A stretch of 64,000 bases of DNA from Candidatus Roizmanbacteria bacterium UBA6242 (lineage in GTDB: Bacteria > Patescibacteriota > Microgenomatia > UBA1406 > GWC2-37-13): the NCBI GenBank assembly GCA_002440905.1, contig DJWA01000002.1, positions 168,207 through 232,206 of the forward strand. The letters run 5' to 3'. Under the pieces are notes generated by a model that did no database searches, was not told the origin of the DNA, and saw only the letters and a list, made by a program, of their open reading frames with translations. Below, one piece after another: positions 16,102-24,468 of this stretch (position 1 is the stretch's first letter; each line of letters starts with the position of its first letter). Both the position numbers and the translations under genes were made by a program.

Positions 16102-17391
16102 TTATATTCTGCCAATCGAAAAATACTTAAACCCCTGTTTTTTCATAAGGTCGGGACTATATATATTCCGACCATCGAATATGACAGGATTCTTAAGAAG
16201 TTTTTTGACTCGTGCAAAGTCGATTTGTTTGAACTCGTTCCATTCTGTGGCGATTACCAGGGCGTCTGCTTTTTCCATTGCCTCATATGGATCGTTGACA
16301 AATTTTATTTTGTCACCAAGAATCTTCTTGACGTTGTCCGCGGCCACTGGATCGAATGCCTTGATTTCAAATCCATGTTTCAGTAAGTCGGCAATAAGAT
16401 ACAAAGATGGTGCTTCCCGGATATCATCTGTATTTGGCTTGAAGCTTAAACCAAGAAAGGCAATTTTCTTTCCTGGTGACATCTTAATTACGGTCTCGGC
16501 AAAATTATCCCTAACCGTTGAGTTTACCTTTTCGACTTCTTCAAAAAAACCGGCATCGACCTTATTGTTTCGGGCAATGCTTATAAATGCCTTGACGTCT
16601 TTGGGTAGGCAACTACCTCCGTATCCAATTCCCGGGTAAAGAAAGTTGCGGCCAATTCTACTATCCATTCCTACAGCTTCAAGGACCATTTCAACATCCG
16701 CTCCTAAGGACTCACAATAAAGAGCAATCAGATTAGCGAATGATATTTTTGTCGCCAGCATGCAGTTTGAAGTGTATTTAATAAGTTCAGCAGAAGCCAA
16801 GTTGGTAATTATTTTTTTTGACGGAATCGGTTCGTGGAGTTCAAGTAACATTTTGACGGCACGCTTCGAATCAGAACCGATAACCACCCGGTCAGGTTTA
16901 TAAGTGTCTCCAAGTGCCGTACCCTCCCTTAAAAACTCCGGGACTGAGGCAACGGCGAAATCAACGGACTTGCTCTTGTGACGTTTAATAATGGTTTCAA
17001 TCTTTTTATTAGTTCCCACAGGAACCGTGCTCTTGCAGGAAACAACCGTGAATTTTTTTTTCAAAGCGCTTCCGATTTTTCTGGCTACGTCGACAACGGC
17101 GCTTAAATCGGCCTCACCGCTTTCTTTTGGCGGAGTACCCACCGTAATGAAGACGATGTCAGATACCGCAACTGCTTGCTGGTATTCCATGGTAAAGAAA
17201 ATTCTATTACCTTTTAGATTTTTTTGTAATAACTCTTTAAGTCCTGGTTCATAAATTATCGGGTCACCTTTTTTTAGACGATCGATCTTTTCTTTAGTAT
17301 GACCTATGACGTGAACAACGTTGCCAAAATCGGCAAAGACACACGCAGTGACAAGTCCCACATATCCGTGACCAACAATTGTAATTGTCAT
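16102..17391 (-). CDS. ugd: UDP-glucose 6-dehydrogenase
   Basis: Oxidises UDP-glucose to UDP-glucuronate with two NAD+. The N-terminal Rossmann motif is IVGHGYVGLVTACVFADFG; the catalytic cysteine is in GIGYGGSCLPKDV; the C-terminal domain carries AFLGLSFKPNTDDIREAPS. The 429 residues are full length. It lies directly before the UDP-xylose synthase gene. A TAAAAT lies about 9 bases before the ATG, so a secondary promoter is possible, but it probably shares the rmlB transcript. Confidence 0.96.
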   Translation of the reverse strand: MTITIVGHGYVGLVTACVFADFGNVVHVIGHTKEKIDRLKKGDPIIYEPGLKELLQKNLKGNRIFFTMEYQQAVAVSDIVFITVGTPPKESGEADLSAVVDVARKIGSALKKKFTVVSCKSTVPVGTNKKIETIIKRHKSKSVDFAVASVPEFLREGTALGDTYKPDRVVIGSDSKRAVKMLLELHEPIPSKKIITNLASAELIKYTSNCMLATKISFANLIALYCESLGADVEMVLEAVGMDSRIGRNFLYPGIGYGGSCLPKDVKAFISIARNNKVDAGFFEEVEKVNSTVRDNFAETVIKMSPGKKIAFLGLSFKPNTDDIREAPSLYLIADLLKHGFEIKAFDPVAADNVKKILGDKIKFVNDPYEAMEKADALVIATEWNEFKQIDFARVKKLLKNPVIFDGRNIYSPDLMKKQGFKYFSIGRI

Positions 17392-17403
17392 AAGAAACCT
17401 ATT

Positions 17404-18246
17404 TTAAATTTTTAACGACTGTTTTTCAATTTCAATTAGCCCTTCTTCAAATGTCCTCATTTTCCAGAAATTGTTTTTTTTGCTTTTTATGACTCCAAGT
17501 TTGGGGGACGCCGCCTTGCCCTTCATAAATTCATCATAGGTAGTCTTGCCAATTAGCGACTTATCAAGGTTAAATCTATCGGCAATCATAATAGTTGCAT
17601 CGTAAGGCGATATTGAAGATCCGCCGACGAGGTGAAATATTTGCGGAGAGTAGTTTTGCATGAGGTGTTTAAGACCGAAGGCGATGTCGTCGATAAAAGT
17701 CGGCGTCATCAGAGAGTCGGTAACCATCGTTAATTTCTTTTTCTGTTCGAGCAGGTGCTTAAATGTCCTGACAAAATCCTTTTTTGGGTCGTATTCTGCC
17801 CTGTAAGGGTAGGATATTCTAACAATCATCGCACTTCCTGAAACAATCTTCTCACCTTCATATTTGCTCTTTGCGTATTCGCCTTTTGGGTTTGGAGTAG
17901 AGTCTTCGTAGTAAGTGGGATTTTCACCATCAAAAACAAAGTCGGTGGATATGTATATAAATTTTTTGCCTTTGCGAGTCACGGCGTCATATAGGTTCTT
18001 AGTACCATCACGGTTTATTCTCATCGCCAAATCAGAGTTCGTCTCCGCACCTTGGACGTTTGTATAGGCGGCCAGATGAAGAAAAATATCAAAGTCCGCA
18101 TTATCTAGTGACTCATCGACAAGTTCTTTATTGGTAATATCCATAATAGCTTGTCGAAAGTTGGTGAAAAGGAAATCTTGATTTAGCAATTCGACGATTC
18201 TTGAGCCGACTAAGCCATCTCCTCCAGTCATGGCGATTTTAAGCAT
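17404..18246 (-). CDS. RmlD-like dTDP-4-dehydrorhamnose reductase / sugar-nucleotide reductase
   Basis: SDR protein with MTGGDGLVGSRIVELL and catalytic YAKSKYEGEK (YxxxK). The LAAYTNVQGAE and STDFVFDG stretches are typical of the RmlD family. At 280 residues the length fits. It overlaps the rmlB end by 8 bases, so together they could make a dTDP-6-deoxyhexose. RmlA and RmlC are not in the window, so dTDP-L-rhamnose is only one option. Confidence 0.85.
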   Translation of the reverse strand: MLKIAMTGGDGLVGSRIVELLNQDFLFTNFRQAIMDITNKELVDESLDNADFDIFLHLAAYTNVQGAETNSDLAMRINRDGTKNLYDAVTRKGKKFIYISTDFVFDGENPTYYEDSTPNPKGEYAKSKYEGEKIVSGSAMIVRISYPYRAEYDPKKDFVRTFKHLLEQKKKLTMVTDSLMTPTFIDDIAFGLKHLMQNYSPQIFHLVGGSSISPYDATIMIADRFNLDKSLIGKTTYDEFMKGKAASPKLGVIKSKKNNFWKMRTFEEGLIEIEKQSLKI

Positions 18247-19252
18247 ATTGTTTTTCGTAATATTTTAGATATTCACCGGTCTTGATTCTTTTCCACCACT
18301 CTTTGTTATCAATAAACCAGTCAATCGTTAATTTCAGGTATTCGTCAAAACCATGTTTTGGACTCCATCCAAGCTCCCGGTTAATTTTTGACCAATCCAT
18401 CGCATATCTTCTATCGTGTCCGGGTCGGTCTTTAACGTATTCTATTGCGTCTTCATTTTTACCCATAAGTGAAAGGATTTTCCTTATAACTTCTATGTTT
18501 GGAATGTCTTCCGTCAGTCCGCCTATTAAGTATGTCTCGCCGATTTTACCTTTTTCCAATATAAGGTCGATTGCTCGACAATGGTCGTCAACATATAGCC
18601 AGTCTCGCACGTAAAGCCCATCGCCGTAAACAGGAATTTTCTTGTTCTCTATGAGGTTGGTGATAGCCAAAGGTATGAGTTTTTCCGGAAACTGAAATGG
18701 CCCAAAATTATTGGAACAGTTAGATATGGTCACAGGTAGTCCATAAGTGACATTATAGGCACGTACCAGGTGATCGGAGGATGCCTTTGAGGCAGAGTAA
18801 GGGGAGCGCGGATCATATGAAGTTTTCTCCGAGAACCGTTCATTAGAATCCAATTTTAGCGCTCCAAAAACTTCATCTGTTGATATGTGATGAAATCTTT
18901 TGACGTCATTCTTGAGAGCTGCCTCAAGAAGCACGTAAGTTCCCTCGACATTGGTTTTGACAAATGGCGCTGGGTCTATAATCGATCGGTCGACGTGAGA
19001 TTCCGCGGCGAAGTGGACGACCGTATCTATGTTATGTTGCTTAATAAGGTCATTCACGGCCTGGGCATTGCAGATATCTTGGTGGGCGAAAACATAGTTA
19101 GGATTATTCTCAACCGACTTAAGGTTCTCGAGGTTGCCCGCGTAAGTAAGTTTGTCAAGGTTTACAATCTTGTCATCTGAATGGTTTTTAAGCCAGTACA
19201 AGATGAAATTGGAACCAATAAAACCGGCTCCGCCGGTGACGAGCATCTTCAT
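18239..19252 (-). CDS. rmlB: dTDP-glucose 4,6-dehydratase
   Basis: Makes dTDP-4-keto-6-deoxyglucose. NAD motif GGAGFIGSNFI, the HFAAESHVDRSI signature, STDEVFGAL and the catalytic SPYSASKASSDHLVRAY are all present, plus YVRDWLYVDDHC. The 337 residues are normal. It leads the leftward operon rmlB-rmlD-ugd-UXS-GT2/GtrA. The first ATG (19252) sits 7 bases after a minus-strand TATAAT; a second ATG two codons on (19246) cannot be excluded. Confidence 0.95.
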   Translation of the reverse strand: MKMLVTGGAGFIGSNFILYWLKNHSDDKIVNLDKLTYAGNLENLKSVENNPNYVFAHQDICNAQAVNDLIKQHNIDTVVHFAAESHVDRSIIDPAPFVKTNVEGTYVLLEAALKNDVKRFHHISTDEVFGALKLDSNERFSEKTSYDPRSPYSASKASSDHLVRAYNVTYGLPVTISNCSNNFGPFQFPEKLIPLAITNLIENKKIPVYGDGLYVRDWLYVDDHCRAIDLILEKGKIGETYLIGGLTEDIPNIEVIRKILSLMGKNEDAIEYVKDRPGHDRRYAMDWSKINRELGWSPKHGFDEYLKLTIDWFIDNKEWWKRIKTGEYLKYYEKQYA

Positions 19253-19281
19253 AATATAGATTATATTATATAATACTTACG
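19253..19281. promoter_or_regulatory. 29-bp divergent promoter region, rmlB and alr
   Basis: Two oppositely directed TATAAT boxes, minus strand 19265-19260 and plus strand 19269-19274, each 7 bases from its start codon. They are only 3 bases apart, so polymerase binding at one probably excludes the other. The whole gap is A/T except for three bases (G19259, C19276, C19280-type positions). Confidence 0.65.
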
Positions 19282-20385
19282 ATGTTTAAAGAGTGGATAA
19301 AAAGGGCTTTTGGCCGGCAATATCGACCCTTGAATAAAGTTGAAATCTCGGCCTCGACACTTCTTGACAATTATAAGGTTCTCTCTAGCATCGGTCAAAA
19401 AATTCACATAGCGCCGGTTTTCAAAAGTAACGCTTACGGTCACGGCCTTGTTGAAACAGCCCGAATTCTTGACTCCCGGGGTGCGCCTTTTTTCTGCGTT
19501 GACAGCTTGTACGAAGGATATAAACTTCATCGGGCAGGAATAAAGACAAAAATATTGGTAATGGGTTATGTAGACGTCAAAAACCTTAGTTTTAAAAAAC
19601 TGCCATTTTCGTTTGCCGCTTACAACATAAGCCATTTTCTAAATTTGGTTAAGTATCAACCGCACTCGGGAATTCATATATTTGTCGACACTGGAATGGG
19701 AAGAGAAGGGATCCCAATTTGGGATTTGAAAATTTTTCTCAAAAAGATTCCCGATCGTTATATAAAAAATTTGGAAGGTCTTATGTCTCATTTTGCCGCA
19801 TCCGACAAGTTCAATGATCTAAGAACAAAAAGCCAGGTTGTCGCATTCAAAAATGCTATCAAGACGCTCAATGAAAAAAACATATTCCCAAAGTTTGTAC
19901 ATATAGCCAATTCTTCGGGTCTATTAAACAACCGTAAATTGGGTATTGATGGAATAACCAACGTGGCCAGATGTGGGATTGCCCTGTATGGGATAGATCC
20001 GGAAGAAAAAAATAGCAAACTCAAGCGGGCATTAAGACTTATATCGAAAATCGTCCAAGTTAAAACAATCAAAAAAGGGAGTACGGTCGGATACGACTTT
20101 ACCTATGTTGCAAAGAAAAACATAAAAGCCGCCGTCTTGCCGATAGGTTACAATGACGGTGTTGATCGCGAACTATCCAATAGAGGTGAAGTAATCGTCA
20201 GGGGTAAAGCTTGTCGTATTATCGGGCGGGTAAGTATGAACATTACCACAATTGATGTGACTGGCGTGAAAAACGTCAGAATTGGTGATGAGGGGATAAT
20301 TAAATTTATCACCCCTTCAAAGACAAAAATCCCGTATGAATTCTTGGTCAATTTGAATCCGGAAATCAAAAGGGTTGTCATTTAG
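19282..20385 (+). CDS. alr: Alanine racemase
   Basis: PLP enzyme that makes D-alanine for peptidoglycan. The PLP lysine is in PVFKSNAYGHGLVETA. FVDTGMGREGI, CGIALYGIDP and the LPIGYNDGVDREL segment with the second active-site region follow. RVSMNITTIDVTG replaces the usual RVSMD with Asn. At 367 residues it is full length. It stands alone rightward and converges on miaB with a 4-base overlap of ends. It supports the presence of a peptidoglycan wall. Confidence 0.94.
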   Translation: MFKEWIKRAFGRQYRPLNKVEISASTLLDNYKVLSSIGQKIHIAPVFKSNAYGHGLVETARILDSRGAPFFCVDSLYEGYKLHRAGIKTKILVMGYVDVKNLSFKKLPFSFAAYNISHFLNLVKYQPHSGIHIFVDTGMGREGIPIWDLKIFLKKIPDRYIKNLEGLMSHFAASDKFNDLRTKSQVVAFKNAIKTLNEKNIFPKFVHIANSSGLLNNRKLGIDGITNVARCGIALYGIDPEEKNSKLKRALRLISKIVQVKTIKKGSTVGYDFTYVAKKNIKAAVLPIGYNDGVDRELSNRGEVIVRGKACRIIGRVSMNITTIDVTGVKNVRIGDEGIIKFITPSKTKIPYEFLVNLNPEIKRVVI

Positions 20386-21590
20386 ACAACCATTTTGTTG
20401 AGGTTGGGTACATTAATCAGATTCTCAAGAATCTGCCAGCGTTTTTTCTTAACAGGATGTGGAATATTATCGGAAAATGCCTTTGATGCTGCGGTGTTGA
20501 ACCGTGGGGAGTACATTGCCAAATATGCCTTTTCGAATTTTACCTTTTTGGCAAGCTTGACAGTATCTTTAAACTCCAAATCGGTCTCTCCGCAAAATCC
20601 GACGATAATATCGGTTGAGAATCTAATATCGGGTATTCTTTTCTTCAGCTTATTGATAAGGTTAAGATACTGTTTTTGCGTATACCAGCGATTCATCCGT
20701 TTAAGAACCGTATCCGAACCCGACTGAACTGGTAAGTGAATAAGTCTTGTGATGTTTTTGTTTCGGGCAATGACCGAAATGAGTTCGTCTGAAAAATCCC
20801 AGGGATTAGAAGATATGAAGTCTACTTTATCAAAACCCATTTTGGCGACTTCATCCAAGAGAATGGGGAATAGGGTCGGTATCCGGTATCGCCCAAGATG
20901 CTTTACATAAACGGGTTTGATTTCTTTATCGTTTATACGAAATTTATCTTTCACCAGAATAAGAGGGTTTTTCTTGAAATATGTCTTATTGATATCTCGC
21001 ATCACTTGAATATTCTTTTCCCCTAAAATCAAATCAGCTCCATACGAATTGACATTCTGTCCGAGTAGGGTAATATTTTTGTATCCTTTTTTTTTCAATT
21101 CGAGACATTCATCGATTATATCCTTGAAAGGTCGGCTTATTTCCCGACCACGAGTAAACGGAACAATGCAGAAGGTGCAGAAATTGTTACAACCATTTGA
21201 AATCGGAACCCAGGCATTTGTCCGGTTATTTCTGACAGGTGCGAAATCAAATCCAACTTCTTCAATTGGCATGAATTCGTCTACTTGAGGCATCGTTTCT
21301 CGGATTTTTTTAAGAAATTTCCCAGTTTTGTCCCTGAAAGCTAGGCCCACCATGCAACCGGTAACAATTATTTTTACCTGTTTTTTTTCTTTGAGTTTTC
21401 CGAGGTTATTAACCAAACCGTAAACGCGGTTTTCGGCAGACTCCCTGATCATACAGGTGTTAATAACAATGTAGTCGGCAGTCTTAAATGACCGAGCCTT
21501 AGTCATTCCTCGGCCTATCAAATTACGCTGAATGCGTTCCGAGTCGGCATGATTCTGCTGGCAACCGAACGTATGAATCAGGTATTTCAT
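20382..21590 (-). CDS. miaB: MiaB-type tRNA methylthiotransferase without a clear TRAM domain
   Basis: Radical-SAM enzyme that adds a methylthio group to i6A37 in tRNAs. The N-terminal cluster cysteines are in HTFGCQQNHADSE, INTCMIRESAENR and VTGCMVG. The radical-SAM triad is CNNFCTFC. Two oddities: an extra segment of about 55 residues between NVNSYGADL and FPILLDEVAKM, and a C-terminus that stops near KKKRWQILENLINV, leaving no room for the usual 60-residue TRAM RNA-binding domain. MiaB is the best fit from FGCQQNHADSERI; MtaB or RimO seem less likely. It overlaps the WecA-like gene by 4 bases. Confidence 0.88.
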   Translation of the reverse strand: MKYLIHTFGCQQNHADSERIQRNLIGRGMTKARSFKTADYIVINTCMIRESAENRVYGLVNNLGKLKEKKQVKIIVTGCMVGLAFRDKTGKFLKKIRETMPQVDEFMPIEEVGFDFAPVRNNRTNAWVPISNGCNNFCTFCIVPFTRGREISRPFKDIIDECLELKKKGYKNITLLGQNVNSYGADLILGEKNIQVMRDINKTYFKKNPLILVKDKFRINDKEIKPVYVKHLGRYRIPTLFPILLDEVAKMGFDKVDFISSNPWDFSDELISVIARNKNITRLIHLPVQSGSDTVLKRMNRWYTQKQYLNLINKLKKRIPDIRFSTDIIVGFCGETDLEFKDTVKLAKKVKFEKAYLAMYSPRFNTAASKAFSDNIPHPVKKKRWQILENLINVPNLNKMVV

Positions 21591-22645
21591 TTCAACTTTT
21601 TCATTCGGTTAATTATCAACATGAAGGCGAGAAGTATAACTCCGCAAGTGACAAATGCAATTATTTTTTCAACACCTTTTAAAAAAAGGCTGGAGATTCC
21701 CAGAATAAATGAAATAAGCCAGTAGAAAACGGCGATTCTTCTTTTTCCCCACCCGATCTCCAGTAAACGGTGATGGAAATGACCCCAGTCAGCTCTAAAA
21801 GGCGACTGTCTTTTTCTGATTCTCCTGACTATAGTATAGACGGCATCGATCATCGGAACCGACAAAATAAGAACGGCCGTACCTAGTTTGCCGAAAGAAA
21901 GAATGGATAGGACACCGAGAAGGAATCCAGCTAAACCTCCACCTCCGTATCCGGGCATGATCTTTTGGGGGAAGAAATTAAAAGGGAGGAAACCTAGATA
22001 AGCTCCCGCAACTATGAACGAAAAAAGAGTAACCGACTGGACGCTTATATCGTGGGCAGTAAATCTAGCACCCAAAAGACCCATAAATATGGCGGTTATG
22101 GCAACAAATCCTGGCAATTGCCCATCCACTCCTTTGCTCCAGTTAACCATGTTTGTCGTCCAAGTGAGCCAGACTATGGCCAGAATATCTGCCAGAAGCC
22201 AGATAGAACGAGTACCAAAAAAATCAAAATTTATTATCCAGGCATCTAAGGGAATAGCTTGACCGAAAGGATTAGATAAATAAGGAATACCAAGACCGAA
22301 GCCGATTACAATCGCCGATACGATAAGGTTTAAGGCAAACCTAACATACGGTGAAATATCACTGTAGTCGTCGATTGTGCCGATTATGACCAATATGGAA
22401 CTGGCGAGTAGGATACCGAACATAATCTTATTTATCGGCAAAAATACAATCACAGTAATAAAGATTGCCAAGAATATTGGAACGCCGCCTGCTCGTGGGA
22501 CTATTCCCTCATGGGTATGGGCGGGGTGGAATCTTAAAGCCTTATTGGTGACAAGATTTAGTTTCCGAGCGAGCATGATTACGGGACCAGTTAACAGGAA
22601 GGAGACGGCAAAAGACATGAATAATACGACCAGTTCAAAAGGCAT
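21587..22645 (-). CDS. WecA/MraY-family sugar-phosphate transferase, two conserved acids replaced
   Basis: Polytopic membrane protein, 352 residues, about ten spans, of the family that moves a sugar-1-phosphate onto a polyprenyl phosphate. PRAGGVPIF, IGTIDDYSD (D92-D93) and DWGHFHHRL (H289, H291, H292) fit WecA/TagO. Elsewhere the active site is altered: the NxxNxxDGxDG motif reads NMVNWSKGVDG with K171 for the first Asp, and the FMGDxGS motif reads MPGYGGGG with Y233 for the catalytic Asp. The fold assignment is firm; activity is doubtful or changed. It lies between a small membrane protein gene and miaB. Confidence 0.85.
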   Translation of the reverse strand: MPFELVVLFMSFAVSFLLTGPVIMLARKLNLVTNKALRFHPAHTHEGIVPRAGGVPIFLAIFITVIVFLPINKIMFGILLASSILVIIGTIDDYSDISPYVRFALNLIVSAIVIGFGLGIPYLSNPFGQAIPLDAWIINFDFFGTRSIWLLADILAIVWLTWTTNMVNWSKGVDGQLPGFVAITAIFMGLLGARFTAHDISVQSVTLFSFIVAGAYLGFLPFNFFPQKIMPGYGGGGLAGFLLGVLSILSFGKLGTAVLILSVPMIDAVYTIVRRIRKRQSPFRADWGHFHHRLLEIGWGKRRIAVFYWLISFILGISSLFLKGVEKIIAFVTCGVILLAFMLIINRMKKLK

Positions 22646-22646
22646 A

Positions 22647-22952
22647 TTAGGAAACGAGCAAAATAATTTTAATAAATATCATCGTCAAAGATATGGTTAA
22701 AAAGATGTTGGTAATATTTAATATTTTTTTTACTAGATTATTTCCAAGAAAGAATTTTTTATAGAAATAATCGTTTGAAAAATATAGCCCATTGACAAGA
22801 AGAGGCAAAAGAAAAATCATCCAGAAATCTGCAAGCTGTTCCTCTCCCCACGGTCGAGTGTAAAATAGGGGAATCTGAGGTGGCAATGTGTTGATCTTCA
22901 ATAAAAATGTCGCCACCATCAAAATATTACTTGTTAATAGTAAATAAAACAT
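22647..22952 (-). CDS. Small membrane protein of unknown function (three spans)
   Basis: 101 residues with hydrophobic stretches at about 2-18, 44-60 and 78-99. The loop after span 1 reads INTLPPQIPLFYTRPWGEEQLAD, reminiscent of the LPxxIPxHF loop of DUF1648-type membrane proteins, but I do not recognise it firmly. It is one base upstream of the WecA-like gene and so may be part of the same envelope unit. A TATAAT 7 bases before the ATG gives a nearly leaderless mRNA. Confidence 0.7.
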   Translation of the reverse strand: MFYLLLTSNILMVATFLLKINTLPPQIPLFYTRPWGEEQLADFWMIFLLPLLVNGLYFSNDYFYKKFFLGNNLVKKILNITNIFLTISLTMIFIKIILLVS

Positions 22953-22969
22953 AATATATATTATACCTC

Positions 22970-23078
22970 TTGCAAAGTAGAAATTATTTGTTTATCATGT
23001 TATTTCAATGACATGAGAAGATGTACTACCTAACCAACTTTCTTTCTTTTCCCTATTATTAATTCTCAATATTTACCC
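22970..23078 (+). promoter_or_regulatory. glyA promoter and roughly 74-nt leader
   Basis: TTGCAA (22970-22975), 17 bases, TATCAT (22993-22998). The predicted start is near 23005, giving a long leader for this genome. It contains a possible six-codon micro-ORF (ATG 23013, stop 23031-23033; MRRCTT) and then a pyrimidine-rich stretch. No terminator hairpin or known riboswitch is recognised. Confidence 0.55.
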
Positions 23079-24407
23079 ATGAAAGACACAAAAATATACG
23101 ACCTAGTTAAAAAAGAAGAAAAGAGACAGAAAGAAGGAATTGAATTGATTCCTTCTGAAAATTACGCATCCGAGCATGTAAGAAAAGTCCTTTCTTCTTA
23201 TTTCGTCAATAAATACTCCGAAGGTTATCCAAAAAAACGTTATTATGGAGGGAACGAAAACGTCGATTCGGTCGAATTGATAGCCCAAGAACGAGCTAAA
23301 AAACTATTTAAAGTACCTTTTGCCAATGTTCAACCGTATTCCGGATCACCGGCCAACATGGCCGTTTGCCTGACCACATGCCGTCCCGGAGATACCTTGA
23401 TGGGACAGGCATTGACGGCCGGAGGACACCTAACTCATGGTCATAACGTTTCGGCTACCGGTATATTCTTCAATAGCGTCCAGTATGGCTTGAAATCGAC
23501 AGGTATACATGAGGGCGGGGACCTTTTTGACTATAAAGAGATAAGAAAATTGGCGCGGGAACACAAACCAAAGCTTATCTGGGTCGGAGCAACCGCTTAT
23601 CCTTTGAAATTTAATTATAAGAAATTTGCCGAGATCGCCGATGAGGTTGGGGCGTTTTTGGCAGCCGATATCGCCCACGTTGCCGGACTTATTGCCGGGG
23701 GTGTCCACCCGTCGCCCGTTCCATATGTTCATATTGTGACTACAACTACGCACAAAACTCTAAGAGGTCCCAGAGGAGCGATGATTCTTGTTACCGAAAA
23801 AGGCTTGAAGAAAGATCCGGAGCTTGGAGACAAGATCAATAAGGCCGTATTTCCGGGGTTACAGGGCGGACCGCACGATAATCAGACGGCGGCAATTGCG
23901 ATTGCCCTGTATGAAGCGTCAACACCGGCGTTTAAAAAATATTCTTTGCAGGTAGTTAAGAACGCCAAGACTTTGTCATCCACGCTTAAAAATGGCGGAT
24001 TAAAATTGGTAGGTGGAGGGAGTGAAAACCACTTGATCCTAATAGATCTGTCAAAGACGCTATCGCCCGGAAGCGGAGTTTTTGTTCAAAAGGCGCTTGA
24101 TCTTGTGGGACTGACATTAAACAAGAATACCGTACCCGCTGAACCAATGTCGCCCTTTTATCCGTCTGGAGTAAGATTAGGGACACCGGCAGCCACCACT
24201 CGCGGGATGAAGGACAAGGAAATGAAGTTTATAGGCGAAAAGATGCTAGAGGTCATTAATCTATTGAAAGACTATAAACTCCCAGAAGATAAGAAATTGA
24301 GATCGAAATATATAGCTAAATTCGAAGCGGAAATTGGAAAGAATAAAATTATAAAGAGGATCGGCGGAGAAGTAAGGAAGGTAGCTATGAGGTTCTCGAT
24401 TCCTTAA
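23079..24407 (+). CDS. glyA: Serine hydroxymethyltransferase
   Basis: PLP enzyme that converts serine and tetrahydrofolate to glycine and methylene-THF. IELIPSENYAS and NKYSEGYPKKRYYGG at the N-terminus, the PLP-lysine motif VTTTTHKTLRGPRG and the C-terminal SGVRLGTPAATTRGM are all clear. Length 442 is typical. A monocistronic unit on the plus strand with its own promoter. It is a major one-carbon source in reduced genomes; other folate genes are not in this window. Confidence 0.97.
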   Translation: MKDTKIYDLVKKEEKRQKEGIELIPSENYASEHVRKVLSSYFVNKYSEGYPKKRYYGGNENVDSVELIAQERAKKLFKVPFANVQPYSGSPANMAVCLTTCRPGDTLMGQALTAGGHLTHGHNVSATGIFFNSVQYGLKSTGIHEGGDLFDYKEIRKLAREHKPKLIWVGATAYPLKFNYKKFAEIADEVGAFLAADIAHVAGLIAGGVHPSPVPYVHIVTTTTHKTLRGPRGAMILVTEKGLKKDPELGDKINKAVFPGLQGGPHDNQTAAIAIALYEASTPAFKKYSLQVVKNAKTLSSTLKNGGLKLVGGGSENHLILIDLSKTLSPGSGVFVQKALDLVGLTLNKNTVPAEPMSPFYPSGVRLGTPAATTRGMKDKEMKFIGEKMLEVINLLKDYKLPEDKKLRSKYIAKFEAEIGKNKIIKRIGGEVRKVAMRFSIP

Positions 24408-24435
24408 TAGTTGCCATAGAGCATAAAAAACTCTG

Positions 24436-24463
24436 TTGCTTTTCGGTAAATATTTTGTACCAT
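24436..24463 (+). promoter_or_regulatory. Promoter of the SurA-like gene
   Basis: TTGCTT (24436-24441), 16 bases, TACCAT (24458-24463), with the ATG at 24469. The TTG that opens the longest frame is the -35 box itself, so the ATG is the correct start. Confidence 0.65.
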
Positions 24464-24468
24464 TAACT

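Noticed and set aside
16098..16115. UDP-xylose synthase start at TTG 16115
   Set aside because: It overlaps the end of ugd and adds residues before the Rossmann fold; ATG 16097 is normal.
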